A stretch of DNA of 64,000 bases from Aquisphaera insulae (GTDB lineage: Bacteria; Planctomycetota; Planctomycetia; Isosphaerales; Isosphaeraceae), in NCBI RefSeq assembly GCF_011064615.1, contig NZ_JAALJH010000023.1, forward strand, positions 1-64,000. The letters run 5' to 3'. Of the stretch, positions 55,185 to 63,280 are shown piece by piece. The notes beneath the pieces were generated by a model. It was not told where the DNA came from and did no database searches. It saw only the letters and a program-made list of their open reading frames with translations. Position numbers and translations under genes: made by a program. The stretch's first letter is position 1; each line of letters begins with the position of its first letter.

Positions 55185-56366
55185 CTAGATGAACGCCTCA
55201 TCGGCCAGTCTGCGCAGGCTGTGAACTGTGGGAATGATCATTTCTAGGGCTCGGCGAACCTCTTTGAGCGTCGTCGGCTTGCCGAAACTGAATCGAACGG
55301 AGGACTTCTGTCTTGGCACCGGCAGACCTAACGCCTTGAGTACGTGACTGGGCTCGATCGAAGCCGCAGTGCATGCGGAGCCAGTACTGGCAGCGATGCC
55401 GTCTAAGGCCAACAACAGACTCTCGGCATCGACCCCAACGAAAGACATGTTGGAGATGTTCGGCAGCCGAGGGCTATCAACCCCGTTCACGAACGTGTCT
55501 GGGATCTCGGCAAGCAGCGTCGATTCAAAGTCATCCCGCAAGCCCCGAACTCTCTCGGCATCCTCGGTCATCTCGCTGACGGCGATTTCGCAGGCCACGC
55601 CAAGCCCAACGATTGCGGGCACGTTAAGGGTGCCGCTACGCATCCCTCGCTCGTGACCACCGCCATCGATGATCGGCGTAAGTATCTTCGTTCCGGCTTC
55701 ACGACGGAAAATCAACGCCCCTATCCCTTTCGGCCCGTATAGTTTGTGCCCCGAAACGCTCATCAGCGTCAGCCCGAGCTCTCGCGCGTTGATCGGGATC
55801 TTACCTGCCGCTTGGCTCGCGTCGGTGTGGATGGCGATTCCGGCCTTACCGCAGATAGCGCCGATCTCCCGTAGGGGAGTCAGGGTACCCAATTCGTTAT
55901 TGGCTGCCATCAGGGTGACCAAGACTGTCTCTGGACGAATTGCCTTCTCGACGACACTCGGATCGATCTGGCCGTTGGCGTCCACTTCGAGCAACGTGAC
56001 ATCGACCCCTTCCCGCCGCAGCGAATCTAGGGGGTCAAGAACTGCCTTATGCTCGATTCTCTGACTGACTATGTGGGGAGAGCGTCTTCCGGCCGAGCGG
56101 ACGAAGCCCTTGATGGCGAGGTTGTTGGCTTCAGTTGCGCCGCTCGTCCAAATGACATCACGACTGAAACAACCCACCAAGTCGCTTACTTGCTCTCTGG
56201 CTCGTTCTACGGCCTCAGCAGCTGCACGCCCCATTCGGTGGAGGCTAGCGGCGTTTCCAAAAGCTGTACGAAAACAAGGGAGCATGGCGTCAAGCACGCG
56301 CTCATCGACTGGCGTCGTGGCGGCGTAGTCCAGGTAGATCGGATGTTCGAGGACTTCAGTCTGCAT
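55185..56366 (-). CDS. dndA: Cysteine desulfurase DndA
   Basis: The 393-residue protein (ATG 56366) is a NifS/IscS-class aminotransferase: IYLDYAATTPVDERVLDAML, TSGATEANNLAIKGFVRSAG, HTDASQAAGKIPINARELGL with the PLP aspartate, MSVSGHKLYGPKGIGALIFR with the PLP lysine, the catalytic cysteine in ASTGSACTAASIEPSHVLKA, and SVRFSFGKPTTLKEVRRAL. It provides sulfur from cysteine for the DndC transferase. It is divergent from dndC with about 215 bp between them, the classic dndA/dndBCDE arrangement. Base composition is lower in G/C than upstream, which suggests transfer with the island. An IscS housekeeping role is less likely in this place. Confidence 0.93.
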   Translation of the reverse strand: MQTEVLEHPIYLDYAATTPVDERVLDAMLPCFRTAFGNAASLHRMGRAAAEAVERAREQVSDLVGCFSRDVIWTSGATEANNLAIKGFVRSAGRRSPHIVSQRIEHKAVLDPLDSLRREGVDVTLLEVDANGQIDPSVVEKAIRPETVLVTLMAANNELGTLTPLREIGAICGKAGIAIHTDASQAAGKIPINARELGLTLMSVSGHKLYGPKGIGALIFRREAGTKILTPIIDGGGHERGMRSGTLNVPAIVGLGVACEIAVSEMTEDAERVRGLRDDFESTLLAEIPDTFVNGVDSPRLPNISNMSFVGVDAESLLLALDGIAASTGSACTAASIEPSHVLKALGLPVPRQKSSVRFSFGKPTTLKEVRRALEMIIPTVHSLRRLADEAFI

Positions 56367-56580
56367 TGCGCACGCCACCGTAAAGGCAGAGTATCGGAGA
56401 GCTTCCGGGACCAACTTGCTCGGCGGAAATTTGAGTTGTAAACTGTTAAACGAGAATCGGTTCGGAATTCCTGTGCCGGCTTTCTCGGTTGCTCCTAGCA
56501 GTCGGATAGTATGGATTACGAAGGCCTCGCGAGCCGAAGAAATTCTTTATAGATTCGCCCGGCCAAGTTGGAGGCTCTTG
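56367..56580. promoter_or_regulatory. Divergent dndA/dndC control region
   Basis: The 214-bp gap between dndA and dndC must hold both promoters. It is A/T-richer than the core genome (for example ttgtaaactgttaaacg at about 56435-56451). A GGAGG site lies just before the dndC start at 56581. No dndB-like repressor gene is present, so control could differ from the DndB-regulated systems. Confidence 0.5.
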
Positions 56581-57759
56581 ATGAAGGTAGCGACCGCAAG
56601 GACAAGCGAAACAGCCCTTTACGCGATGGCTGATGTCAGCACGCTCCCAGACCGACTCCGGGAGATTCGGCGAACCATCCGAGAAGAGTACCTGCAATCC
56701 CATGATAAACCATGGATATTAGGTTTCTCTGGGGGGAAAGACAGTACGCTCCTTCTACAGGTGGTGATCGAATCGATCCTGACGATTTCGCCCGATCAGC
56801 GCACTCGATCGGTCTACGTCCTTTCCAACGACACGCTCGTCGAATCCCCAGTTTACCAATCGCAAGTGGTTAAAACACTGGCGCTGATCAGTGAGGGCGT
56901 CTCGGCCCTGGGGCTCCCCATCGAGGTCGTCCAGACCCATCCCGAAGAGGATTGGACCTTTTGGGTCAACCTCCTTGGGCGGGGCTACCCCGCTCCGAAC
57001 CGGAATTTTCGCTGGTGCACCGACCGAATGAAGATTCGGCCGACTACCCGATTCATCCGGGAAAAGGCGAGCGCCAGTGGCGAGGTCATCCTACTCCTCG
57101 GTGTACGGAAGGCCGAGTCAATCGCAAGAGCCAAACGGCTCGAAGGATACGAGGCGAAAGCGACGGAAGGCAGGCTCAGCCCGCACAACGATGTAAAGGG
57201 TTGCTTGATCTTCCGACCCATCATCGAGTTGACGAATGACGATGTTTGGCACATCCTCCTAAATGTCCGGGCCCCGTGGGGCGGCAACCATCGCGAACTG
57301 GTGACCCTTTACCGGAACGCTCAAGGCGGGGAATGCCCATTCGTGATGAGCGAGGCGGACTCGCCCTCCTGCGGCAGCACTTCGGCGCGATTCGGCTGCT
57401 GGACCTGCACCGTCGTCGACAAGGACGGATCACTTACCGGGCTCATCGACGCTGGGTTTGAATACCTGGAGCCGCTGTCGGCCTTTCGCGAGCGCATCAA
57501 GGCCGTGTCCGAGTCTCCTGAGCACCGGAGTAAGGTTCGCAGAAACGGGCAGCCTGGCCTCGGACCGCTCACGCTGGAAGCCCGGCGAATGCTCCTTGAC
57601 GAGCTGGTCGCAATGCAGGCGCAGACCGGGCTTGATTTGATCACCGACCATGAGGTCAGGCTCATCAAGGACTGGTGGGGCCGGGATGAGACGACGGCCG
57701 TTCTGAGGGATATGGACCGGCTGAATCAGCTCGCGGCACCACGATCGGAGATACCATGA
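56581..57759 (+). CDS. dndC: DNA sulfur modification protein DndC (PAPS reductase-like)
   Basis: The 392-residue product starts at 56581, chosen for its GGAGG site; ATG 56626 is also in frame. It has the PP-loop ATPase motif ILGFSGGKDSTLLLQVV, then NRNFRWCTDRMKIRPTTRF and ILLLGVRKAESIARAKRLEG. Cysteines in RWCTDR, GGECPF, SPSCGS and GCWTCTVV can bind the [4Fe-4S] cluster known for DndC. The W-H-I-L-L segment (DDVWHILLNVRAPWGGNHRE) is conserved in the family. It activates the DNA phosphate region for sulfur insertion with DndA-supplied sulfur. Its stop overlaps the next start in an ATGA (57756-57759). Confidence 0.95.
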   Translation: MKVATARTSETALYAMADVSTLPDRLREIRRTIREEYLQSHDKPWILGFSGGKDSTLLLQVVIESILTISPDQRTRSVYVLSNDTLVESPVYQSQVVKTLALISEGVSALGLPIEVVQTHPEEDWTFWVNLLGRGYPAPNRNFRWCTDRMKIRPTTRFIREKASASGEVILLLGVRKAESIARAKRLEGYEAKATEGRLSPHNDVKGCLIFRPIIELTNDDVWHILLNVRAPWGGNHRELVTLYRNAQGGECPFVMSEADSPSCGSTSARFGCWTCTVVDKDGSLTGLIDAGFEYLEPLSAFRERIKAVSESPEHRSKVRRNGQPGLGPLTLEARRMLLDELVAMQAQTGLDLITDHEVRLIKDWWGRDETTAVLRDMDRLNQLAAPRSEIP

Positions 57760-57965
57760 GGACGCCCGCCTGCTTTGAGGATCGCGACACTCGCGCGATC
57801 ATTGATGACTTGTGCCGTCGCAACAACATAGACACCCAGCTCATCGTCGAGCTTTGTGAGGTTGTCGAGAAGTTCTCCGGCTCCGGCCGCAAAGAAGGTC
57901 TCGCCAGTGATATATCAACTTGTATTGATTCGTATCTGACCCGATCCGGCTCGGCCAAGAAGTGA
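57756..57965 (+). CDS. Small protein between dndC and dndD
   Basis: The 69-residue product overlaps dndC by four bases and ends one base before dndD. Its sequence is hydrophilic and helical (DRDTRAIIDDLCRRNNIDTQ, VVEKFSGSGRKEGLASDIST) with a lysine-rich tail. Similar small proteins are found at this place in some phosphorothioation operons and have been annotated as DNA-modification-system-associated small protein, a name I give with limited certainty. The tight packing shows it is a real gene translated with its neighbours. Possible roles are assembly or regulation of the DndCD complex. Confidence 0.7.
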   Translation: MRTPACFEDRDTRAIIDDLCRRNNIDTQLIVELCEVVEKFSGSGRKEGLASDISTCIDSYLTRSGSAKK

Positions 57966-57966
57966 C

Positions 57967-60045
57967 ATGTATCTGTCCAAAGTCCATCTCACAAACTGGC
58001 GTAGTTACGGCGATGCCGAGTTTCGGTTCCAGAAGCCGAGCGGCCGTCGCCCCCTCGTGCTCGTCGGGGCGATGAACGGGCACGGCAAGACCAGCCTGCT
58101 TTTCTCGCTGTACGTCGGTCTGTTTGGGAGGTTCGGCCTGCGACACGCGGAGGGGTTCACTCACACAGACGGCGAGGACGCACCACGGTATCGAGAGGCG
58201 ATCCGACGGTTTCGCCGCTCGACTTCGACGTCGGATGAGCCTACTTCTGTCGAACTCGTCTTCACCCCGACCGCGAAAGAGGAAGGGTCGGAGATCAGAA
58301 TCATTCGACGCTGGTTCTTCTCGTCTTTCGGGTCGCCTAAAAGCGGTGACGCATTCGAGACGCTCGAACTGTATCTCGACGACAAGCCACAGAAACTCCA
58401 CACCGGTCTCGACGCCGCGATCCCCCGACTAGAGAGGTTCCTCTTTCGCGCCGACGTGATGCCCGCTTTCTTCTTCGACGGCGAGCAGGCCCAGACGCTC
58501 ATCAACAACTCTGGCCAGGACGGCATGAAGAAGGCGGTGGAAGTGCTCTTCGGCACCCGGGTTGTTGAAGAGGCGCTCGACGCCACCAAACAGTTTATCC
58601 AGCTCTCACATTCGAAGCTGGGCGGAAAGAAGAACGCCGACTCCCAGCAAGTGCAGTTGGATGAGAAGATACAAGTCCGCGATGCTCTCGAGTCCGAGAT
58701 CGTCGACCTGGAAAAGACGATCCGCTCTCTGGAGAAGAAACGCGAATCCCTGGAAACCGACCAGAGGCACAACCAGGAAGCGCTGTCGAAGCTCGGCGGC
58801 GAGCGAAGGGATGACTTGGTTCAGATCCACGCGGCGGTGGACCGCGCGGAGACTGAGAAGCGGAACGCCGAGAAGTCCCTCACGGAATCAGCCCGCAAGA
58901 TGGGCATCGCTTTGGCGCTTTCACGCCTGGCGACCTCCGTCGCGAACCGTCTGAATGCCGAGGCTGCCCGTGAGCGATGGGAGAATGTCCGGGACGGCAC
59001 GATCCAGCGTAGCGACGAGGTCCTCCAACTCGCCCTCCCCGAGCCGCACTCGTCAGATCCTATCCTGCATGATCTGGATGCTGGGAATTGGTCGCGGCTC
59101 CGGGATCGTTTCAAAGCGGCGATCGAGCGCATCTACATCCCGCCCCCCAATGATTGCGCCGCGGAGTACATCCTGGGCCACGTCAGAGGAGAGAGCCGCG
59201 ACCGGCTGATGATGCAGCTCAATGTGGCAAAGGGCCAGAGCGTCGCCGACATTCGGGGGCGTGCCAAAAGGCTAACGGATGCCAGGCAGCAGTTAGAGGA
59301 CGCGGTCTGGCGGCGGGAGCGGATCGGGACCCTGCCGGAAGAGGTCGAGAAGATCAGCGAGAAGCTCAGCGAGATCGGCGAGCAGATCTCGGAAACGAGC
59401 CGCCAGCTGGGTGCCGCCGAGAACGAAGTTAAGAAGCGGCGGGCCGAACTGCGTGATTTGAACGCTGAGATTGGCCGATTTCAGGAGTTGCTCGCCAAAC
59501 TTGGACCTGAGCAGAAGCGGATCGCGGTCGCCGAAAGGGCACGAACCGTCCTCTCGTCTTTGAGTGAACAATTACGCCCGATCACAGTCGAGCGATTGCA
59601 GGACTCGGTGACGTCGCACTTCGTTCGGATCGCCGACAAGCGGTATCAAAAGGGAAAAATCGTCTTCCCTGAGAGCGGGGCGCCTGTTTTGCGCCGCCCC
59701 AATGCTCCCGATGCCCTAATCGAGATGATGAGTGGCTTCGAACGCCGCTCTTTCGGCATCGCTTTTTCCCTCGCTCTCGCGGAAATCACTCAGAAACGCG
59801 TTCCGCTCGTGATCGACACCCCTTTGGGCAATGCTGACCAGGGATACCGCCGCCGACTGCTCAAGGCTCTCATGAACGTAGACCTCGATCAGGTGATAAT
59901 CCTGACGCACGACGCGGAAGTTGCCGGCTCCGTTTTTGAGGAGATCGAGGGGCAGGTAAGGCAGTACTTCCTCGTCGAGTTCGACCAGAACAAGCAGGAA
60001 TCGGTCGTCTATCCGGACAGGTACTTTGACGGGATCGGCAGATGA
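57967..60045 (+). CDS. dndD: DNA sulfur modification ATPase DndD (SbcC/RecF-like)
   Basis: The 692-residue protein is an SMC/RecF-type ATPase. MYLSKVHLTNWRSYGDAEFR and the Walker A (GAMNGHGKTSLLFSLYVGLF, about 35-54) open it. The FFFDGEQAQTLINNSGQDGM segment is typical of DndD. A long coiled coil spans about 215-310 and 415-515. The signature/D-loop region is SGFERRSFGIAFSLALAEIT and LVIDTPLGNADQGYRRRLLK with the Walker B, followed by VIILTHDAEV. No zinc-hook CxxC is seen at the coil tip. It probably opens or nicks DNA for sulfur insertion. The stop overlaps the start of dndE in an ATGA (60042-60045). Confidence 0.94.
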   Translation: MYLSKVHLTNWRSYGDAEFRFQKPSGRRPLVLVGAMNGHGKTSLLFSLYVGLFGRFGLRHAEGFTHTDGEDAPRYREAIRRFRRSTSTSDEPTSVELVFTPTAKEEGSEIRIIRRWFFSSFGSPKSGDAFETLELYLDDKPQKLHTGLDAAIPRLERFLFRADVMPAFFFDGEQAQTLINNSGQDGMKKAVEVLFGTRVVEEALDATKQFIQLSHSKLGGKKNADSQQVQLDEKIQVRDALESEIVDLEKTIRSLEKKRESLETDQRHNQEALSKLGGERRDDLVQIHAAVDRAETEKRNAEKSLTESARKMGIALALSRLATSVANRLNAEAARERWENVRDGTIQRSDEVLQLALPEPHSSDPILHDLDAGNWSRLRDRFKAAIERIYIPPPNDCAAEYILGHVRGESRDRLMMQLNVAKGQSVADIRGRAKRLTDARQQLEDAVWRRERIGTLPEEVEKISEKLSEIGEQISETSRQLGAAENEVKKRRAELRDLNAEIGRFQELLAKLGPEQKRIAVAERARTVLSSLSEQLRPITVERLQDSVTSHFVRIADKRYQKGKIVFPESGAPVLRRPNAPDALIEMMSGFERRSFGIAFSLALAEITQKRVPLVIDTPLGNADQGYRRRLLKALMNVDLDQVIILTHDAEVAGSVFEEIEGQVRQYFLVEFDQNKQESVVYPDRYFDGIGR

Positions 60046-61598
60046 ACCTGGATTTTAAGGAACAGATCTGGAAGGGCGGGTTCAGGCCGACCCTGCAAGC
60101 TGAATCGTTTGAGGACAGGATACGCGCCAAGCTGGGCCTTACCGCGAAGTACGAATCGGCGAGGCTGTCTATCGGACGGTCTCTTTGCGATTCGGCCCCG
60201 CCGGAGCCCGTCAGGCCGACCGATGAACGCGGGAAGCCGATCGCGGGAGAGTATCTCTTTGGCGATGAGATCGACCTCTGGATGTCTATCATCGCGATCG
60301 ACGGCCAGCTCGGCGAGAGTGCCACTCCCGACGATTTCCGCACCCTGCTCGAAGCACATTGGCTAAGGGGAGCGAGACTGCTGCAGGGGGAGTTTGAGGA
60401 GTGCGGGGAAGATGAGGTTCGCTTCATCACCCGCCTGGCCCAACTGCTACCAAGCTCGTTCGGAGCGAAGGCGAGCGCAGGGTTTGCCCCAGGGGTGTCT
60501 GGCGAGATCAGCCTGAAGGTGGGGAGCGTGTCGAGGACCTTCCCGGGCGAGGTTCCGGTAACTTTCTCGATCAACTCACCCGGGAAGGCGCCTCATATCG
60601 CCCTCATGGGCAAGAACGGAAGCGGGAAGACCACGACCGGCGTCCAGATCGCCGTCGAGATTGCGAGTACGGCTCGCATCCCACTTCTCTTCATTGACCC
60701 CAAGGGCGAGTTCGTCTCCGGCGTGGGTGCTGTTGGTGCCCTCGGAGCGGGGCTCCCCTCCATGCAGGCTGTCGAGGTCGGGATGGAATCCATCCCACTC
60801 GACTTCCTTCCCGACCCGGACGTCGGCAACGCCAGTATCACTCAGGCGGCAATGCAGTTCAGGGACTCAATCGCCTTGTGCTGCAACCACCCGGGCGACA
60901 TCCAACTCGACATCCTTCGGACAGCGGTCGAGAAGGTCATCCGTCACGAGCGAAAGAGGGACCTGTCCGCGGTCCGAGAGGCTTACAAGCGGGAACTCGA
61001 TCAAGCCGGAAAGAAGCACGATAGCATCCTGAGCCGACTCAACGAGCTGACGCAGCTCCAAGTCTTCGCCGCATCTTCGACCCCGTCCGAATTCTTCGGC
61101 CAGAGCTGGGTCCTTAGCCTGAAGACGGTCGCGACGGAGGAGCTAAAGAAACTTGTCATCCTCCTAATCCTCGACTCGCTTCGTACCTTCATGCTCTCGC
61201 AACAGGAATCCCCGGTCGTCGAAGGGTACAGGACGCTGAGGCACCTGCTCGTGATCGACGAGGCCCGGAGAATCCTGGCGAACAAGCGATATCAGTCGCT
61301 GGTCGACCTCGTGCGGCAAGGCCGCTCGAAGGGCGAGGTTGTCATGCTTCTCTCGCAAGATCCCAGCGATTTCGATGGTCAGGCGGACTCTTTCATGACG
61401 CAATTAGGTACTGTGATTGCGTTTGCGTGCGTACAAACGCAGAGGGGACTTCGGTCTCTTCAAGGTACCTTCGGTAGGCGGTTGCAGCCGAATGAGTTCG
61501 CCGATACATTCCTGCCGCCTGGGGTTGCGTTCGCGAAGCTGCCAGGGCGGGAGCCGGAGCGGATTATGTGCTGGTCTGCAGAGCGCGAGAAAGCTTGA
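60042..61598 (+). CDS. dndE: DndE fused to a HerA/FtsK-type ATPase
   Basis: The protein has 518 residues, whereas ordinary DndE is about 110-130. Residues 1-135 are DndE-like: TLQAESFEDRIRAKLGLTAK, YESARLSIGRSLCD, GEYLFGDEIDLWMSIIAIDG and LLEAHWLRGARLL. From about 145 to 518 a HerA/VirB4-type ATPase follows, with VTFSINSPGKAPHIALMGKN, Walker A GKNGSGKTTTG (about 188-198), FIDPKGEFVSGVG, Walker B LLVIDEARRILA (about 402-413) and VVMLLSQDPSDFDG. The segments RSKGEVVMLLSQDPSDFD and TFGRRLQPNEFADTFLPPG fit this family. It may load DndD-type complexes along DNA. The operon pause before the next gene is 80 bp. Confidence 0.9.
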   Translation: MNLDFKEQIWKGGFRPTLQAESFEDRIRAKLGLTAKYESARLSIGRSLCDSAPPEPVRPTDERGKPIAGEYLFGDEIDLWMSIIAIDGQLGESATPDDFRTLLEAHWLRGARLLQGEFEECGEDEVRFITRLAQLLPSSFGAKASAGFAPGVSGEISLKVGSVSRTFPGEVPVTFSINSPGKAPHIALMGKNGSGKTTTGVQIAVEIASTARIPLLFIDPKGEFVSGVGAVGALGAGLPSMQAVEVGMESIPLDFLPDPDVGNASITQAAMQFRDSIALCCNHPGDIQLDILRTAVEKVIRHERKRDLSAVREAYKRELDQAGKKHDSILSRLNELTQLQVFAASSTPSEFFGQSWVLSLKTVATEELKKLVILLILDSLRTFMLSQQESPVVEGYRTLRHLLVIDEARRILANKRYQSLVDLVRQGRSKGEVVMLLSQDPSDFDGQADSFMTQLGTVIAFACVQTQRGLRSLQGTFGRRLQPNEFADTFLPPGVAFAKLPGREPERIMCWSAEREKA

Positions 61599-61613
61599 GT
61601 ATCATAAACCGGA

Positions 61614-61625
61614 TTCACGCGTGAA
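61614..61625. promoter_or_regulatory. 12-bp perfect palindrome upstream of the GHKL gene
   Basis: The sequence ttcacgcgtgaa is a perfect inverted repeat in the 80-bp gap between dndE and the GHKL gene. It lies about 55 bases before the start codon, so it could be an operator or a processing signal. It is a single site and could be chance. Confidence 0.35.
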
Positions 61626-61678
61626 ATTTCGATAGATCAAGATCGCCGTCAAGTGACACATGGCGTGGAGGGGGCAAG

Positions 61679-63280
61679 ATGCCAGCTATTAAACTCTCGT
61701 CAAAAACCCTGGTCCATATTAGCTCTGGGCTCTATCGCAGTACCGCCAACGCGCTGAAGGAACTTATCAGCAACGCTTTTGACGCGGACGCGACGCTCGT
61801 CGAGATCAACACAAACTCCCCAAGATTCGACACGCTTACTTGCAAGGATAACGGCACGGGAATGTCCAAGACAGAGTTCGAGCGGCTGATGGAAGGAGGT
61901 ATCGGCAACAGCAGGAAACGCGTAGGCATGGCCGATGACAACGAGGTCACAGCAACTGGACGGCCGCTGATCGGGCGAATTGGCATTGGGTTGTTGGCGA
62001 TAGCTCAGGTCTGCTATCAGTTCAAAATCAGTTCGCATCATCGCGAGACACGCACCGCATTCGAGGCCGTCGTTAACCTTCGGCCTTACCGACGTGATGA
62101 ACTGGCGTCGGCTGATACTGAGAAGAACATTGATCTTGAGGTTGGCCAATATACTTGCAAAGAAATCCGATACGATGAGTCAGCTGCCGGGGTTTTCCTG
62201 TCAACGAAAGACATGCACCCGTCCTACACGCAGAGATACAGCGACGATGTTGTGCGAGAAGCCTTTCAGCTTGTCCCCATGCGGTTTTCGAGCTTTCTGA
62301 GCGAGGTCCTTTCCAAGCGTTCAATAAGAGAGCTTGGGGACTACTGGCAACTTCTTTGGGAGCTATGCATCTCCTGCCCGGTCAGTTATGTAGACGAGGG
62401 ACCGTTGCGTGCCGATTACATCATTGCCTCCTCGGAACACGATTCCAAGACCCAAGTTGTGGCGTCGGCTACCGAGGCCATCGGTATAGCGGGCAAGCTC
62501 TCTGCGGCTCTCACAGGCTACAACTTCACAGTTAAACTCGATGGAACACCAATTCGCAAACCTGCATTGCTGCCGCACAAGGAATCTCTCCAGCTTGAAT
62601 CACGGGCGTTCCCAATCGAGTTTGACGGGAAGATAGAAGGCAGCCGCCTCAAGTACGATGGTTATATTTACCTTCAAACGCGAATGATAAAGCCCGCCGA
62701 GTTGAGGGGTATTCTGGTTCGCGTACGCAATGTTGCGATTGGCGATTATGACCTCACCTGCTTGAACTACGAAAAGGTTCAAGGTTTTCGACGAGACTGG
62801 TTGAGCGGAGAGGTGTTCGTCGAGCACGGCCTCGAAGACGCGCTCAACATCGATAGGCACAGTTTCAACGAAGTTCACCCTCATTTCATGGCGATGCAGC
62901 GGCATATACACAAGCTTCTGAACGAAGACGTTTTCCCATCAGCGTTACGTGCCTCGACTCTATCTGGACGCCGCAAGTCGGAATCAACCAGAACAACGGG
63001 GGATAGCGCTCTCACTGAGTCAATCAAAGCCGTCGTCAATATGCGTTACACAGTCTCGAGAGATGGAAAGAAGACCAGCGAACCAGTACCGATAAATATT
63101 GACGAGAAGAAGCACCGCATTGTCATCCACGAACATCCACTTTGGCCGAAGAACAGGACTGCTCGCATAGCGGCGGAGAGAATAGCTGTCGCATTCATGC
63201 TGGCGAGACTGCACGCCGAGGATTCCGAATCTATTGCGGAGATCGCGTTTCAGATTCTCGGAGGTTCGACGGCGTCATGA
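61679..63280 (+). CDS. GHKL (Hsp90/MORC-type) ATPase in the phosphorothioation island
   Basis: The 533-residue protein starts at 61679 after GGAGGGGG. The N-terminal 240 residues form a GHKL ATPase: ALKELISNAFDADATLVEIN with the catalytic Glu and Asn, TCKDNGTGMSKTEFERLMEG (G1), GRIGIGLLAIAQVCYQFKIS (G2) and FSSFLSEVLSK in the S5-like region. The second half (about 250-533) contains a strand-rich part (YNFTVKLDGTPIRKPALLPH, YDGYIYLQTRMIKPAELRGI) like the transducer domain of these ATPases and a helical end. No nuclease motif is present in it. It follows dndE on the same strand and is coupled to the next gene by a 4-base overlap (63277-63280). This pair probably acts on or with modified DNA as the restriction or interference part. 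Confidence 0.8.
   Translation: MPAIKLSSKTLVHISSGLYRSTANALKELISNAFDADATLVEINTNSPRFDTLTCKDNGTGMSKTEFERLMEGGIGNSRKRVGMADDNEVTATGRPLIGRIGIGLLAIAQVCYQFKISSHHRETRTAFEAVVNLRPYRRDELASADTEKNIDLEVGQYTCKEIRYDESAAGVFLSTKDMHPSYTQRYSDDVVREAFQLVPMRFSSFLSEVLSKRSIRELGDYWQLLWELCISCPVSYVDEGPLRADYIIASSEHDSKTQVVASATEAIGIAGKLSAALTGYNFTVKLDGTPIRKPALLPHKESLQLESRAFPIEFDGKIEGSRLKYDGYIYLQTRMIKPAELRGILVRVRNVAIGDYDLTCLNYEKVQGFRRDWLSGEVFVEHGLEDALNIDRHSFNEVHPHFMAMQRHIHKLLNEDVFPSALRASTLSGRRKSESTRTTGDSALTESIKAVVNMRYTVSRDGKKTSEPVPINIDEKKHRIVIHEHPLWPKNRTARIAAERIAVAFMLARLHAEDSESIAEIAFQILGGSTAS

Noticed and set aside
55185..56366. Housekeeping IscS rather than DndA
   Set aside because: It is divergent from dndC in a composition-shifted island and no iscU or iscR gene is near. 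DndA is the better call, though the enzyme classes are close.
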